Shown here one piece after another: positions 1 through 7,566 of a DNA stretch of 26,603 nt. The notes beneath the pieces were generated by a model that was not told where the DNA came from, ran no database searches, and worked only from the letters and a program-made list of their open reading frames with translations. Both the position numbers and the translations under genes were made by a program. The stretch's first letter is position 1, and the number at the start of each line of letters is the position of its first letter. The stretch spans positions 1-26,603 of the forward strand of contig DHJV01000141.1 in the NCBI GenBank assembly GCA_002404515.1. The letters run 5' to 3'. The stretch is from Lachnospiraceae bacterium UBA4711. GTDB lineage: Bacteria; Bacillota; Clostridia; Lachnospirales; Lachnospiraceae.

Positions 1-109
1 GTCTTTGTGGTAAAATCAGATCTATCAACCATTTCAATTAATGCTTTGTTTTCTCCGGCTTCTTTAGCTTTATAAACTATAGCATCTTCATATATACATC
101 AAAATGCAT
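1..109 (-). pseudogene. Unidentified gene, 5' part, apparently frameshifted
   Basis: A start codon at 107-109 sits six bases after an AGGA ribosome binding site (116-119). The reading frame from it opens MHFDVY and stops after ten codons. If one TA unit is removed from the short TATATA run at about 91-96, the frame stays open to the window edge and gives MHFDVYEDAIVYKAKE followed by about 19 more residues. The downstream frame has no start codon of its own with a ribosome binding site. I read this as the start of a gene broken by a 2-nt slip, with the rest beyond the left edge. I do not recognise the protein. A sequencing error, or a short spurious ORF beside a remnant, are the alternatives. 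Confidence 0.4.
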
Positions 110-123
110 ATAAGTTCCTAATT

Positions 124-148
124 ATAAAAAGAGCCGATTCCTCGACTC
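124..148 (-). terminator. Rho-independent terminator of the MFS/phospholipase operon
   Basis: On the minus strand GAGTCGA pairs with TCGGCTC (one G-U pair) around a GGAA loop, followed directly by TTTTT. It lies 40 bases after the MFS transporter stop codon. Confidence 0.85.
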
Positions 149-188
149 CCTCTAAACATCCCTACAGAATATTCTCTACTTCTCTCCC

Positions 189-1472
189 TCAAGACACCCC
201 ATCTTCCCCCAGTCTCATCTCCGCTTTCCGTACTTTTCCTTTCTCCTCCGCGGTCGCCATCCGGAACACAATCATTCCGAGCACAAAGAACAGGGATATC
301 GCGCCTACGCCGATATTCACCTTGCCGGTCACCTGCGAGATCAGGCTGATCACGGTTGTTCCAAGGAAGGATGCACCCTTCCCGCATATATCCATCAGTC
401 CGAAATATTCTCCGGATTTTTCCGGTGGGATGATCCTGGCGAAATACGATCTGGACAACGCCTGAATTCCACCCTGGAACATGCCAACCAGAATCGCCAG
501 AATCCAGAACTGCCACTGTTCCTTCAGGAAGATTGCGAATACAGCAATGCCCAGATACGCTGCAATACAAATTGTGATGAGCCGCTCTGTTTTATAGCAG
601 GTGGATAACTTACCAAATATGATTGCAAAAGGAAATGCAACGATCTGTGTGACAAGCAACGCCAAAAGCAATTTCGTACTGTCAAATCCGAGCGCGGTTC
701 CATAGGCGGTTGCCATATCAATGATCGTATAGACACCATCAATGTAGAAGAAAAATGCCAGCAGAAACAGGAAGATTTTCTTTTCGTTTCTCACATTTTT
801 CAGTGTGACGCCCAGACGCTTGAAGCTGTTCCGAATCGCCCTCGGCTGCCGCTCCACATAATGCTTCTGCTTGTAGATCTTAAGAAGCGGAATTGTCGCG
901 CCGATCCACCATACCGCAACGATGGCAAATGAAATCATCATTGCAAGCTCCATGCTGATTCCAATCTTTCCTGCACCGAGCACGATTCCCAGACATAAGA
1001 CAAATGGCACGCAGCTTCCGATATAGCCCCATGCATAACCCTGTGAAGATACATTATCCATCCGGTCTTCGGTCGTGATATCGCCAAGCATGGAATCATA
1101 GAAGATCAGGCTACCGGAGAATCCAGTCTTCGCAATAATATAGATGAGTAGAAAGACCATCCACTGTCTGGCGAATCCAAGTGCCAGACAGCCGATTCCA
1201 CCGATCAGCATCGTTGCGGTAAAGATTGGTTTCTTCAAGCCTTTTGTGTCCGCCAATGTTCCAAACACCGGTCCGAGCAATGCTACGATGATCGTTGCAG
1301 CAGAAGTCGCATAGCCCCAATATGCAAGATAATCGACCGATGAAAGTCCTGCATTTCCAGCCAGGTAATTAAAATAGATTGGCATGATTGTTGACACCAG
1401 CAAGACAAATGCAGAATTTCCCACGTCGTATAACACCCAGTTTCTCTCAGCCTTTGACATTTTCGTCTTCAT
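189..1472 (-). CDS. MFS transporter, UMF1/Atg22-like
   Basis: Inner-membrane transporter of about 427 residues with roughly twelve hydrophobic segments. The N-terminus (MSKAERNWVLYDVGNSAF, then a hydrophobic helix) is the pattern of the UMF1/Atg22-like branch of the major facilitator superfamily, and GTLADTKGLKKP after the second or third helix is the usual MFS loop 2-3 motif. The substrate cannot be told from sequence; the family has been linked to small-molecule efflux. I start at the ATG at 1470-1472 because AGGAGG lies just upstream; the frame stays open 17 codons further but that part lies inside the upstream gene. The ATG is one base after the stop of the phospholipase-like gene, so the two are almost certainly translationally coupled. 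A terminator follows at 124-148. Confidence 0.88.
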   Translation of the reverse strand: MKTKMSKAERNWVLYDVGNSAFVLLVSTIMPIYFNYLAGNAGLSSVDYLAYWGYATSAATIIVALLGPVFGTLADTKGLKKPIFTATMLIGGIGCLALGFARQWMVFLLIYIIAKTGFSGSLIFYDSMLGDITTEDRMDNVSSQGYAWGYIGSCVPFVLCLGIVLGAGKIGISMELAMMISFAIVAVWWIGATIPLLKIYKQKHYVERQPRAIRNSFKRLGVTLKNVRNEKKIFLFLLAFFFYIDGVYTIIDMATAYGTALGFDSTKLLLALLVTQIVAFPFAIIFGKLSTCYKTERLITICIAAYLGIAVFAIFLKEQWQFWILAILVGMFQGGIQALSRSYFARIIPPEKSGEYFGLMDICGKGASFLGTTVISLISQVTGKVNIGVGAISLFFVLGMIVFRMATAEEKGKVRKAEMRLGEDGVS

Positions 1473-1473
1473 G

Positions 1474-2286
1474 TTACTGTGCCTCCTTCTCTTTGCCGCT
1501 GAATGTGTAATTATAGAGTGCATTCAGCGCCGCTTTCTTCGACATATACTTTCCATACTCATCAATCAGCGTAACTGCCCGGCTCTTAGCCACTGCATAC
1601 AACTGATGCAGCTTTGCTGTGCTGTCCTCACATGCCGGATTTGCTTCAAAATTCACCAGCAACCCATGCATCTCTTTGTAATTTCCAGACAACCGAAGTA
1701 TGGTATAAATCAGTGATCTTTTTAATTTGGAAGGTGCGAGCAGCAAATGATTGTACTGAATCATTCCCTTCAACGCTTTCTTTACCTGCTTGGGACTAGC
1801 TCCTTGAAAGAATGGAGCGATCACTTCAGCATTTTCCAAAGACGGAATGATATGATTCGTCAGATTCTGGCGAACCGGATCTTTTCCATCTTCAATCAAC
1901 AGACTCCGGTCAAACTCCACTTCAATCTCCGTATGGGACACGCCGCTTTGTGTAATCTTCTCATCGATGTAACCATGGCAGGTCGAATCCAAGGCAAAAT
2001 GACAGATGAATCCATAAATATAAGCAAGCGCGGCTTCCCTATCCGATACCTTCTCTATAATCTCAGCCGCCTTCGCAAAAAAATATTTTCCAGAATGATC
2101 GTGTAATCCATACCCGATTGCATTGACTGAATTCGTTGCCAATGGATGATAGTAAAACAAAATATCTGGTCCATGCAGACCTATATCGTAGAGCTGTTTA
2201 TGTTTCATAATGATGGCACGGGCAGAACCGGAAACCTGTTCAATCACTTCCTGTCCCATCCGGTAATGTGCATATGTAGATGGCAT
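1474..2286 (-). CDS. Zinc-dependent phospholipase C-like protein
   Basis: Protein of 270 residues resembling the Zn_dep_PLPC family (PF00882). Visible family features are the N-terminal MPSTYAHYRMGQEV, a HGPDILFYYHP segment near residue 55, and FICHFALDSTCHGYID near residue 115, whose histidines and aspartates are the probable metal ligands. No signal peptide is visible, so it is probably cytoplasmic, unlike secreted clostridial alpha-toxin. Family members of this small type are common in Clostridia and their substrate is mostly unknown, so calling it a phospholipase is by homology only. The start has a GTGAGG ribosome binding site with an 8-base spacer. It is the first gene of a pair with the MFS transporter. 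A possible -10 (TATAAT at 2406-2411) without a good -35 lies upstream. Confidence 0.85.
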   Translation of the reverse strand: MPSTYAHYRMGQEVIEQVSGSARAIIMKHKQLYDIGLHGPDILFYYHPLATNSVNAIGYGLHDHSGKYFFAKAAEIIEKVSDREAALAYIYGFICHFALDSTCHGYIDEKITQSGVSHTEIEVEFDRSLLIEDGKDPVRQNLTNHIIPSLENAEVIAPFFQGASPKQVKKALKGMIQYNHLLLAPSKLKRSLIYTILRLSGNYKEMHGLLVNFEANPACEDSTAKLHQLYAVAKSRAVTLIDEYGKYMSKKAALNALYNYTFSGKEKEAQ

Positions 2287-2296
2287 ATTCTTTTCC

Positions 2297-2482
2297 TCAC
2301 TTTACTTTGAATGTATTACCACTCGTTTTACTTAGTTGCAGAGTGTCGATTGCATCCGGAATCATTCTCTTTGTTCCTGATGCTCCCTCCTCTAGTTCCT
2401 GATATATTATAAAATTGGTTTTTTCCTCTCCACTATCGTATTTCTGTTGAAACCACGTAAAATCTATGTCAAATTTCTGCAT
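2297..2482 (-). CDS. Small ORF of doubtful coding status (61 aa)
   Basis: An open frame of 61 codons whose TGA stop overlaps the ribosome binding site of the phospholipase-like gene 10 bases downstream. Its first codons (MQKFD) lie inside a repeat-like intergenic element and the ribosome binding site is weak. I recognise no family, no membrane segment and no motif. A TATAAT sequence inside the ORF may be the promoter of the downstream operon, which would argue against coding. It could be a decayed gene end or a leader region. Confidence 0.25.
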   Translation of the reverse strand: MQKFDIDFTWFQQKYDSGEEKTNFIIYQELEEGASGTKRMIPDAIDTLQLSKTSGNTFKVK

Positions 2483-2568
2483 TCCAACTCACCACGGCAT
2501 CTCGCCTGCCGGCTCGATGTACATTGGCCGTCATATAGAAATTTGTGCAAGCACAATTTCTGCATTCC
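2472..2568. repeat. Repeat-bounded intergenic element
   Basis: A 14-base direct repeat, AATTTCTGCATTCC, occurs at 2472-2485 and again at 2555-2568. Just inside the right copy is an imperfect palindrome, AGAAATTTGTGC-AA-GCACAATTTCT (2537-2561), with one unpaired base. The stretch between is GC-richer than the AT-rich flanks. The arrangement looks like a small dispersed intergenic element, but copy number in the genome cannot be seen from one window. Confidence 0.45.
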
Positions 2569-2583
2569 GGCTTATTGCGCAAA

Positions 2584-2615
2584 AAAGCGCTGGTTCGTTT
2601 CCGAACCAACGCTTT
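2584..2615 (-). terminator. Terminator of the sulfatase operon
   Basis: On the minus strand AGCGTTGGTTCG pairs fully with CGAACCAGCGCT (one U-G pair) around a GAAA tetraloop and is followed by TTTTTTG. It lies 12 bases after the lipoprotein stop codon. Confidence 0.93.
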
Positions 2616-2626
2616 GAAAGAAATGA

Positions 2627-3730
2627 TTACTCTGTAACAATTACATCTTTAATGTTCACTTTTGTCTGAATATACTGATTCTCATACATAAAATCTGCTG
2701 TTTCCTGCAAGTCCGCAATTACATCATCTGTGAATTCAGGATTCCAGTAAGAAAATGTCTTGTCAAAAGCTGTATCATTCTCGTACTGTTCATATGTGAG
2801 CGTTCCATCTGATGCATCGGCGAATGCCTGGTAAACCGCCTTGGGATCAGTCGCTGCACTTTCCTGCGCTCTTTTCAACGCCGTCTGGATTGCAGTTACG
2901 ATCTCCGGTGATTCTTTAATCAGAGAATCCTTAGCCACGATTACAAAGTCTGATGATAGCTTTGCATCATCCCCTGCGACTGCGATAATATTGCCTGTCG
3001 AAGTCGCATTCTGTACATAGTACAAATACTGTGTGCTCTGTGCAATTACATCAATGTCCCCCGAGATGAACAGCGAAGCAAGATCCGTTGATGCATTTAC
3101 GATTTCCACATCGTCCGTTGTCATCCCATTTGCTTCCAATTCATCCACTAAAAACTTGTATGAAACGGTACCAACGATTGTACCTACCTTCTTTCCCTTC
3201 AGATCTGCAACGCTTGAGATACCATCCTTGGCAAGAAGTCCAAGCTGCTGTCTCGTTGAAGCAACCGCTATAATCTTTGTATCCGGATTATTCGCAATGT
3301 ATGTGATCGCCGGGAAATCGCCATAGATTGCGGCATCTGCATGTCCTGCTGCCAATGCCTCATTCACGCCTACACCCGCTGTTGCAAAACCTGTATATTC
3401 AACTGTATAACCAATCTTATTTAACTCCTCCTCGATATAACCATTGTGATCTGCCCAGAATAGGCTCTCCGATAATGCAGCAGAGCCATCTGTCGTGACA
3501 CCAGGTGTTGCCAATCGGATTGTCTTTAATTCCTTTGGTGTCTCATTGTCTGTTGCAGATGCGGTTTCTGTTGGAGCCGCTGTTTCCGAGGTTGTTCCTG
3601 TTGTCTGCTCTGTTGTTGTCTTTTCATTTGAATCTGCCTTACCGCAGCCTACAACTCCAAGTGCCAATGTTCCTACCAAAATTGCTGTTACCAATTTCTT
3701 TGCTCTGTTTTTTAATCTTTCTTTTCTCAT
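2627..3730 (-). CDS. Substrate-binding lipoprotein, NitT/TauT/SsuA-like
   Basis: Lipoprotein of 367 residues. A basic N-terminus and hydrophobic segment end in the lipobox GVVGC, so Cys29 should be lipidated and the protein anchored outside the membrane. A Ser/Thr/Glu-rich linker (about 30-65) precedes the binding domain. The segments IRLATPGVTTDGSA, AGHADAAIYGDFPAI and SVADLKGKKVGTIVGT are typical of the NMT1/SsuA/TauA periplasmic-binding fold that captures sulfonates, nitrate, taurine or pyrimidine precursors. An AGGAGG ribosome binding site fixes the start. It is last in an operon behind the arylsulfatase (51-base gap) and is followed by a strong terminator. No permease or ATPase gene is next to it, so it must work with a transporter encoded elsewhere. 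A sulfated or sulfonated ligand is inferred from context only. Confidence 0.88.
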   Translation of the reverse strand: MRKERLKNRAKKLVTAILVGTLALGVVGCGKADSNEKTTTEQTTGTTSETAAPTETASATDNETPKELKTIRLATPGVTTDGSAALSESLFWADHNGYIEEELNKIGYTVEYTGFATAGVGVNEALAAGHADAAIYGDFPAITYIANNPDTKIIAVASTRQQLGLLAKDGISSVADLKGKKVGTIVGTVSYKFLVDELEANGMTTDDVEIVNASTDLASLFISGDIDVIAQSTQYLYYVQNATSTGNIIAVAGDDAKLSSDFVIVAKDSLIKESPEIVTAIQTALKRAQESAATDPKAVYQAFADASDGTLTYEQYENDTAFDKTFSYWNPEFTDDVIADLQETADFMYENQYIQTKVNIKDVIVTE

Positions 3731-3781
3731 ACCATTTTCCTCCTAATATCTAAATTATTTTTTCACAATGTAATAGTTTTT

Positions 3782-6022
3782 TTAGTCAATCGCAAAGAAC
3801 TTATCCAGATACTCCTGTTTATCTACGAGTGCTGATGCAGCATAGAGCTGTGCATATTTGATTTCTCCCGGATACTCAAATGGTGCCTCGTATTCTGGAT
3901 TGATTTCTGTTGTAGATGCGCTCTTAAAGGTTGATCTTGTCTCATAATTAAACTCGAACTTCAATATATCTACGGTACCCTGCAGTTTTCCATTCAGATA
4001 CAATTCTGCATATGCGGCCGTATATCCATTTAATTTGAATAAAAGCTCTACCGTATTTTCTCCCTCAACCAGGTCATCTTGTGAAGCAATTACATACCAC
4101 TGTTCCAATCGATAATCATAGCTGTATTTCACCTGTCCATCCTTGACATAAATTCCATATCCACCGAATCTATGGCCTGCGGAATATAAAACACCTTCAT
4201 ATCCCTTCTTATATTCAAACGTTATCCTGATTCTGTGATTTCTCTGATTAAACATGGACTTCGTCCAGATGTCTACCGGATAATCTATGTTTTCATAGAT
4301 AAAATTCTGTTCCTCCACATAATACTTATCTGTGGTATCCAATGTCATCTCCGAGAAGTCCTTCACCAGCCAAGGATACACCGCGTTCGATAATGGAACT
4401 ACATCATACTTACCAGCCTGCACAAACCACTCCTGAATCAGTTCCTGTAACTTCTCCGGATATTTTTCTGCCACATTGTCTGACTCCGAATAATCCTCTG
4501 CTACATAATATAGTTCCCAGATATCTTTTTCGTAATGAGCACCATTGGTTCCATGGTTGGTTACTGCTTTCCAGCCATCCTTATAGATTCCCCGATTGCC
4601 AAGCTGTTCAAAATACTGCACCTTATGCTTTGCCTCAGCCTTCTCATCTGAAAATGTATTTGCAAATGAAACACCATGATACGCTTTCTGTGGAACGCCC
4701 TTCACATGGGAAGGCTTTTCCACACCAATTACATCGAGAATGGTTGGTGCAATATCAATCACATGTACAAACTGATTCCGGATTCCACCGGGGCTGGTAA
4801 TTCCCTTCGGATACTTTACAATCAACGGATCCTTGACTCCACCGGCATGTACCCATGACTTGTACCACTGGAACGGCGTATTACCTACATTTGCCCAGCC
4901 TGCCGGATAATGCGGATATGTAAATTCACTGGTTCCGATTTCATCGATATGCTCAAGTCCAATCTTTACATTTTCAGCACTAATATAGAGATTTGGCATA
5001 TTTTCATGGTTAATTCCACCATTTAATCCACCTTCTGAGCTGGCTCCATTATCAGACAAAAGGACAAAGATTGTATTATCTGCAACGCCAATCTTATCCA
5101 GATAATCCAGAACCTTTCCAATCTGCTCATCTGTGTGCTCTAAGAAACCGGCAAACACTTCCATGAATCTTGCATAGAGCTTCTTTTCATCTGCACTCAG
5201 ACTATCCCAGGCCGGAACCGCCTCATTTCTCTCATTTAACTTTGTATTTGCAGGAATAATCCCAAGCTTCTTCTGATTTTCAAACCAACGCTCCCGGATT
5301 ACATCCCAGCCTTCATCAAACTTGCCCTTATACCGGTCGATATATTCCTTTGGTGCCTGATGTGGTGCATGCTGTGCCCCAGTCGCAAAATATAGGAAGA
5401 ATGGTCTTTCCGGGTATACTGCATGATGTGTACCTACAAATCGGATTGCCTGTTCTGCCAGATCCTCTGTTAAATGATAACCATCCCTTGCGGAATATGG
5501 CGGCCGGATTCTCTCATTATCCTTCACAAGACTTGGATTATACTGATCTGTCATACCCTCAAGAAAGCCATAGAATCTGTCAAATCCCTTTCCAAGCGGC
5601 CAGTTATGGAATGGTCCTGCCTGACCGGTCTCTGAAAACGGTGTGAGATGCCATTTACCTACTGCAAAGTTTGTATAACCATATTCCTTTAACACTTCTG
5701 CGGTTGTTGCATATCCCGGATCAATGCAGCCTCTGGTATTCACGGAATCCCCTTCCATCATATCCACGACTGTACTGACACCAACTGCATGATGGTTCGC
5801 ACCTGTGAGCAACGATGCTCTTGTCGCAGAACAGATTGCCGTTGTATGGAAGTTATTATATCGAAGTCCTTCCTGTGCCAGACGATTGATGTTTGGCGTA
5901 TTAATATTGGATCCAAAGCAGTTAATCTGTGCAAATCCCACATCATCCAGTACAATGTAAACTACATTCGGAGCACCCGGCACTGCTTTCTTTCCACTGT
6001 TGTAAATTTCTCTTCTTGCCAT
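3782..6022 (-). CDS. Arylsulfatase, AtsA-like, apparently cytoplasmic
   Basis: Type I sulfatase of 746 residues hydrolysing sulfate esters. Visible active-site elements are Asp26-Asp27 (VLDDVGF), the CSATR motif at Cys64-Arg68 where Cys64 is the predicted formylglycine, AVGKWHL, the histidines of GAQHAPHQAP, LLSDNGASS, and a later lysine in VHAGGVKDP. The long insert and the C-terminal ~150-residue beta-rich part (HRFGGYGIYVKDG) match large AtsA-type enzymes (about 750-790 residues). There is no signal peptide, so the enzyme should act inside the cell. No sulfatase-maturing radical SAM enzyme is in the window, so activation must occur in trans. I start at the ATG at 6020-6022 with AGAGGT upstream; the 33 codons before it overlap the DUF1254 gene. 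It lies between the DUF1254 gene and a binding lipoprotein. Confidence 0.92.
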   Translation of the reverse strand: MARREIYNSGKKAVPGAPNVVYIVLDDVGFAQINCFGSNINTPNINRLAQEGLRYNNFHTTAICSATRASLLTGANHHAVGVSTVVDMMEGDSVNTRGCIDPGYATTAEVLKEYGYTNFAVGKWHLTPFSETGQAGPFHNWPLGKGFDRFYGFLEGMTDQYNPSLVKDNERIRPPYSARDGYHLTEDLAEQAIRFVGTHHAVYPERPFFLYFATGAQHAPHQAPKEYIDRYKGKFDEGWDVIRERWFENQKKLGIIPANTKLNERNEAVPAWDSLSADEKKLYARFMEVFAGFLEHTDEQIGKVLDYLDKIGVADNTIFVLLSDNGASSEGGLNGGINHENMPNLYISAENVKIGLEHIDEIGTSEFTYPHYPAGWANVGNTPFQWYKSWVHAGGVKDPLIVKYPKGITSPGGIRNQFVHVIDIAPTILDVIGVEKPSHVKGVPQKAYHGVSFANTFSDEKAEAKHKVQYFEQLGNRGIYKDGWKAVTNHGTNGAHYEKDIWELYYVAEDYSESDNVAEKYPEKLQELIQEWFVQAGKYDVVPLSNAVYPWLVKDFSEMTLDTTDKYYVEEQNFIYENIDYPVDIWTKSMFNQRNHRIRITFEYKKGYEGVLYSAGHRFGGYGIYVKDGQVKYSYDYRLEQWYVIASQDDLVEGENTVELLFKLNGYTAAYAELYLNGKLQGTVDILKFEFNYETRSTFKSASTTEINPEYEAPFEYPGEIKYAQLYAASALVDKQEYLDKFFAID

Positions 6023-6053
6023 GTTTTTTACCTCTTTTCCTATTTTTTGCATT

Positions 6054-7349
6054 TTATATTTCATAAATATTCGGTGTAACCCACAATCCCTTTTGTGTAT
6101 CTTCATCGGGGATGTACACACGAATATTCAAACTGACTCTGCTGTCATTCGGATACTTTGATTCAATCCAATTATCTATAAATTCATTTTCTGGTGCATC
6201 TGGTCCAAAATAAATATCCAGGGAACCATCTGGATTTGTTTTCAGCTTTCCTAATGACAGATCATTGCTGTTCAGTGAATAAATTCTATTTTCAGCGGCA
6301 GTAACATCTCCTGTATCAGCCCCATACACCGCCAGAGACCAGAACGCTCCTGCATGAGGAAGTCCATCCTTTTCAAAATGCACTTTGTAATTTTTATCTG
6401 CAAGCAGTGGCTTTTTATCTGTGCTCATCTGTGCATCAAAGTAGATACATTCGGACGGAACATTTGCACCCCAGCCTCCTGGGGAACCCATGACTCTGGC
6501 TCTTCCAATGTGATCCTGTCCATAACTTCCCATGCCTCCTAAAACTGCAACCCACGTTCCGTCATAGCTGATCTTAAAATTTGATAAATCATTTGTCGTA
6601 AGCTTTGCCTCGGCATTTTTTCTTCCCTGACTTAATGCTTCCACATGCTTCGAATCCAGCCCATCATAATCAAAACTTTCATTTTTTCTGTCATATCCAA
6701 AACTTTCAAAATCCTTATAGGTATCTTCCGTCAGTGCAGGATTATCAGCTAACAGTTTCGCAAATAGTGTAAAGTATTCTTTATCCGATAAAGACTTTGC
6801 ATATACCACCGGATCTATATGCTCTGGCTTTGGATCATTCTTCCTTATCCGATCTTTATAAACAGGTCTTAGTACAACCTGATCCTGGATTTTATGAACA
6901 TGGGAATAATCCGCTTCCCCCTTTGTCTCTACTCGCATTAGATATCCAATCAGAGATTCTTTAAATTTTAATATCTCATAATCTCCATACCCTTCCGGAA
7001 TCTCTTTTTCTTCCTGAACCAGAAGAAATTTTCCGAACTTCCCACTCTTCGTCCCCAGAGAATCAACCACATCTCCATATGGACTAAAAAACGGGAACAA
7101 AAAATACCGGTCTTCCACTTTAGGAATGATCAGTTCATATGGAGAGTCAGCCAACTGAACAAATCCAGCCGAATATAATGTATCTCTATTTGGTCGTCCA
7201 AATTTTGCTGTTTCTTTCGTTGGATAATCCCGATCATGTGTAATATCTGTATCGGAATAATCCCGATGTACCATCTCGCTGACGATTAGTGGTAAACTGT
7301 ATATATATAACTGTTCCGCCTTTTGCACTAATTCTTTTTCTTTGCTCAT
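6054..7349 (-). CDS. DUF1254/DUF1214 domain protein
   Basis: Protein of 431 residues with the two-domain architecture of the DUF1254 (roughly 25-165) plus DUF1214 (roughly 310-415) family. Recognisable stretches are the FGRPNRDTLYSAGFVQL segment near residue 75 and the C-terminal LPHAGAFWSLAVYG and YFGPDAPENEFIDNW stretches. The molecular function of the family is not established. Many proteobacterial members carry a signal peptide; this one has none. The start at 7347-7349 has an AAAGGAG ribosome binding site; the 22 codons before it are unlikely. It is first in the operon, 31 bases before the arylsulfatase, behind a promoter region with a cre-like site. Context suggests a role in processing or sensing the sulfatase substrate, which is inference. 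Confidence 0.88.
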   Translation of the reverse strand: MSKEKELVQKAEQLYIYSLPLIVSEMVHRDYSDTDITHDRDYPTKETAKFGRPNRDTLYSAGFVQLADSPYELIIPKVEDRYFLFPFFSPYGDVVDSLGTKSGKFGKFLLVQEEKEIPEGYGDYEILKFKESLIGYLMRVETKGEADYSHVHKIQDQVVLRPVYKDRIRKNDPKPEHIDPVVYAKSLSDKEYFTLFAKLLADNPALTEDTYKDFESFGYDRKNESFDYDGLDSKHVEALSQGRKNAEAKLTTNDLSNFKISYDGTWVAVLGGMGSYGQDHIGRARVMGSPGGWGANVPSECIYFDAQMSTDKKPLLADKNYKVHFEKDGLPHAGAFWSLAVYGADTGDVTAAENRIYSLNSNDLSLGKLKTNPDGSLDIYFGPDAPENEFIDNWIESKYPNDSRVSLNIRVYIPDEDTQKGLWVTPNIYEI

Positions 7350-7416
7350 GTCTTTTTTTCTCCTTTCGTTCGTTTGCGACATTTTAATATCATTTCTCCC
7401 ACAAAATCCATCCATT

Positions 7417-7446
7417 AATATGAAATCGTTATCACATATCTGTCGG
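7417..7446 (-). promoter_or_regulatory. Possible promoter of the DUF1254-sulfatase operon
   Basis: On the minus strand CCGACA (7441-7446) and CATATT (7417-7422) are separated by 18 bases. Both hexamers are only 4/6 matches. The location, between an upstream terminator and the first gene, is right. Confidence 0.3.
7421..7434 (-). promoter_or_regulatory. cre-like catabolite control site
   Basis: The minus-strand sequence TGATAACGATTTCA fits every position of the Firmicute CcpA cre consensus TGWNANCGNTNWCA. It lies about 70-85 bases before the DUF1254 start codon and between the putative -35 and -10 boxes, where binding would repress. Another LacI-family regulator with a CG-centred operator is possible. 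Confidence 0.55.
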
Positions 7447-7484
7447 TTTCAGAGCTTTTGTTATGTAGTTTTCATCTTCACATA

Positions 7485-7519
7485 CAAAAACAGGGCAAAA
7501 CCATATGGTTTTACCCTGT
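7485..7519 (-). terminator. Terminator of the Wadjet operon
   Basis: On the minus strand ACAGGGTAAAACC pairs with GGTTTTGCCCTGT (one U-G pair) around ATAT, followed by TTTTTG. It lies about 48 bases after the jetD stop. Confidence 0.88.
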
Positions 7520-7566
7520 CTCGAGAAATCGTTTTCACTAAGGAAAAACGTGTTAAAACAAGCTTT

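Noticed and set aside
118..570. 150-codon open frame antisense-shifted to the MFS gene
   Set aside because: It overlaps the MFS gene in another frame, its product is Arg/Gly-rich with no family resemblance, and it spans the terminator.
2483..2521. In-frame extension of the 61-aa ORF through a TGA (MYIEPAGEMPW, stop, VGMQKF), suggesting selenocysteine or recoding
   Set aside because: No selenocysteine-insertion hairpin is apparent, the residues around the stop match no selenoprotein, and the stretch belongs to the repeat-like element.
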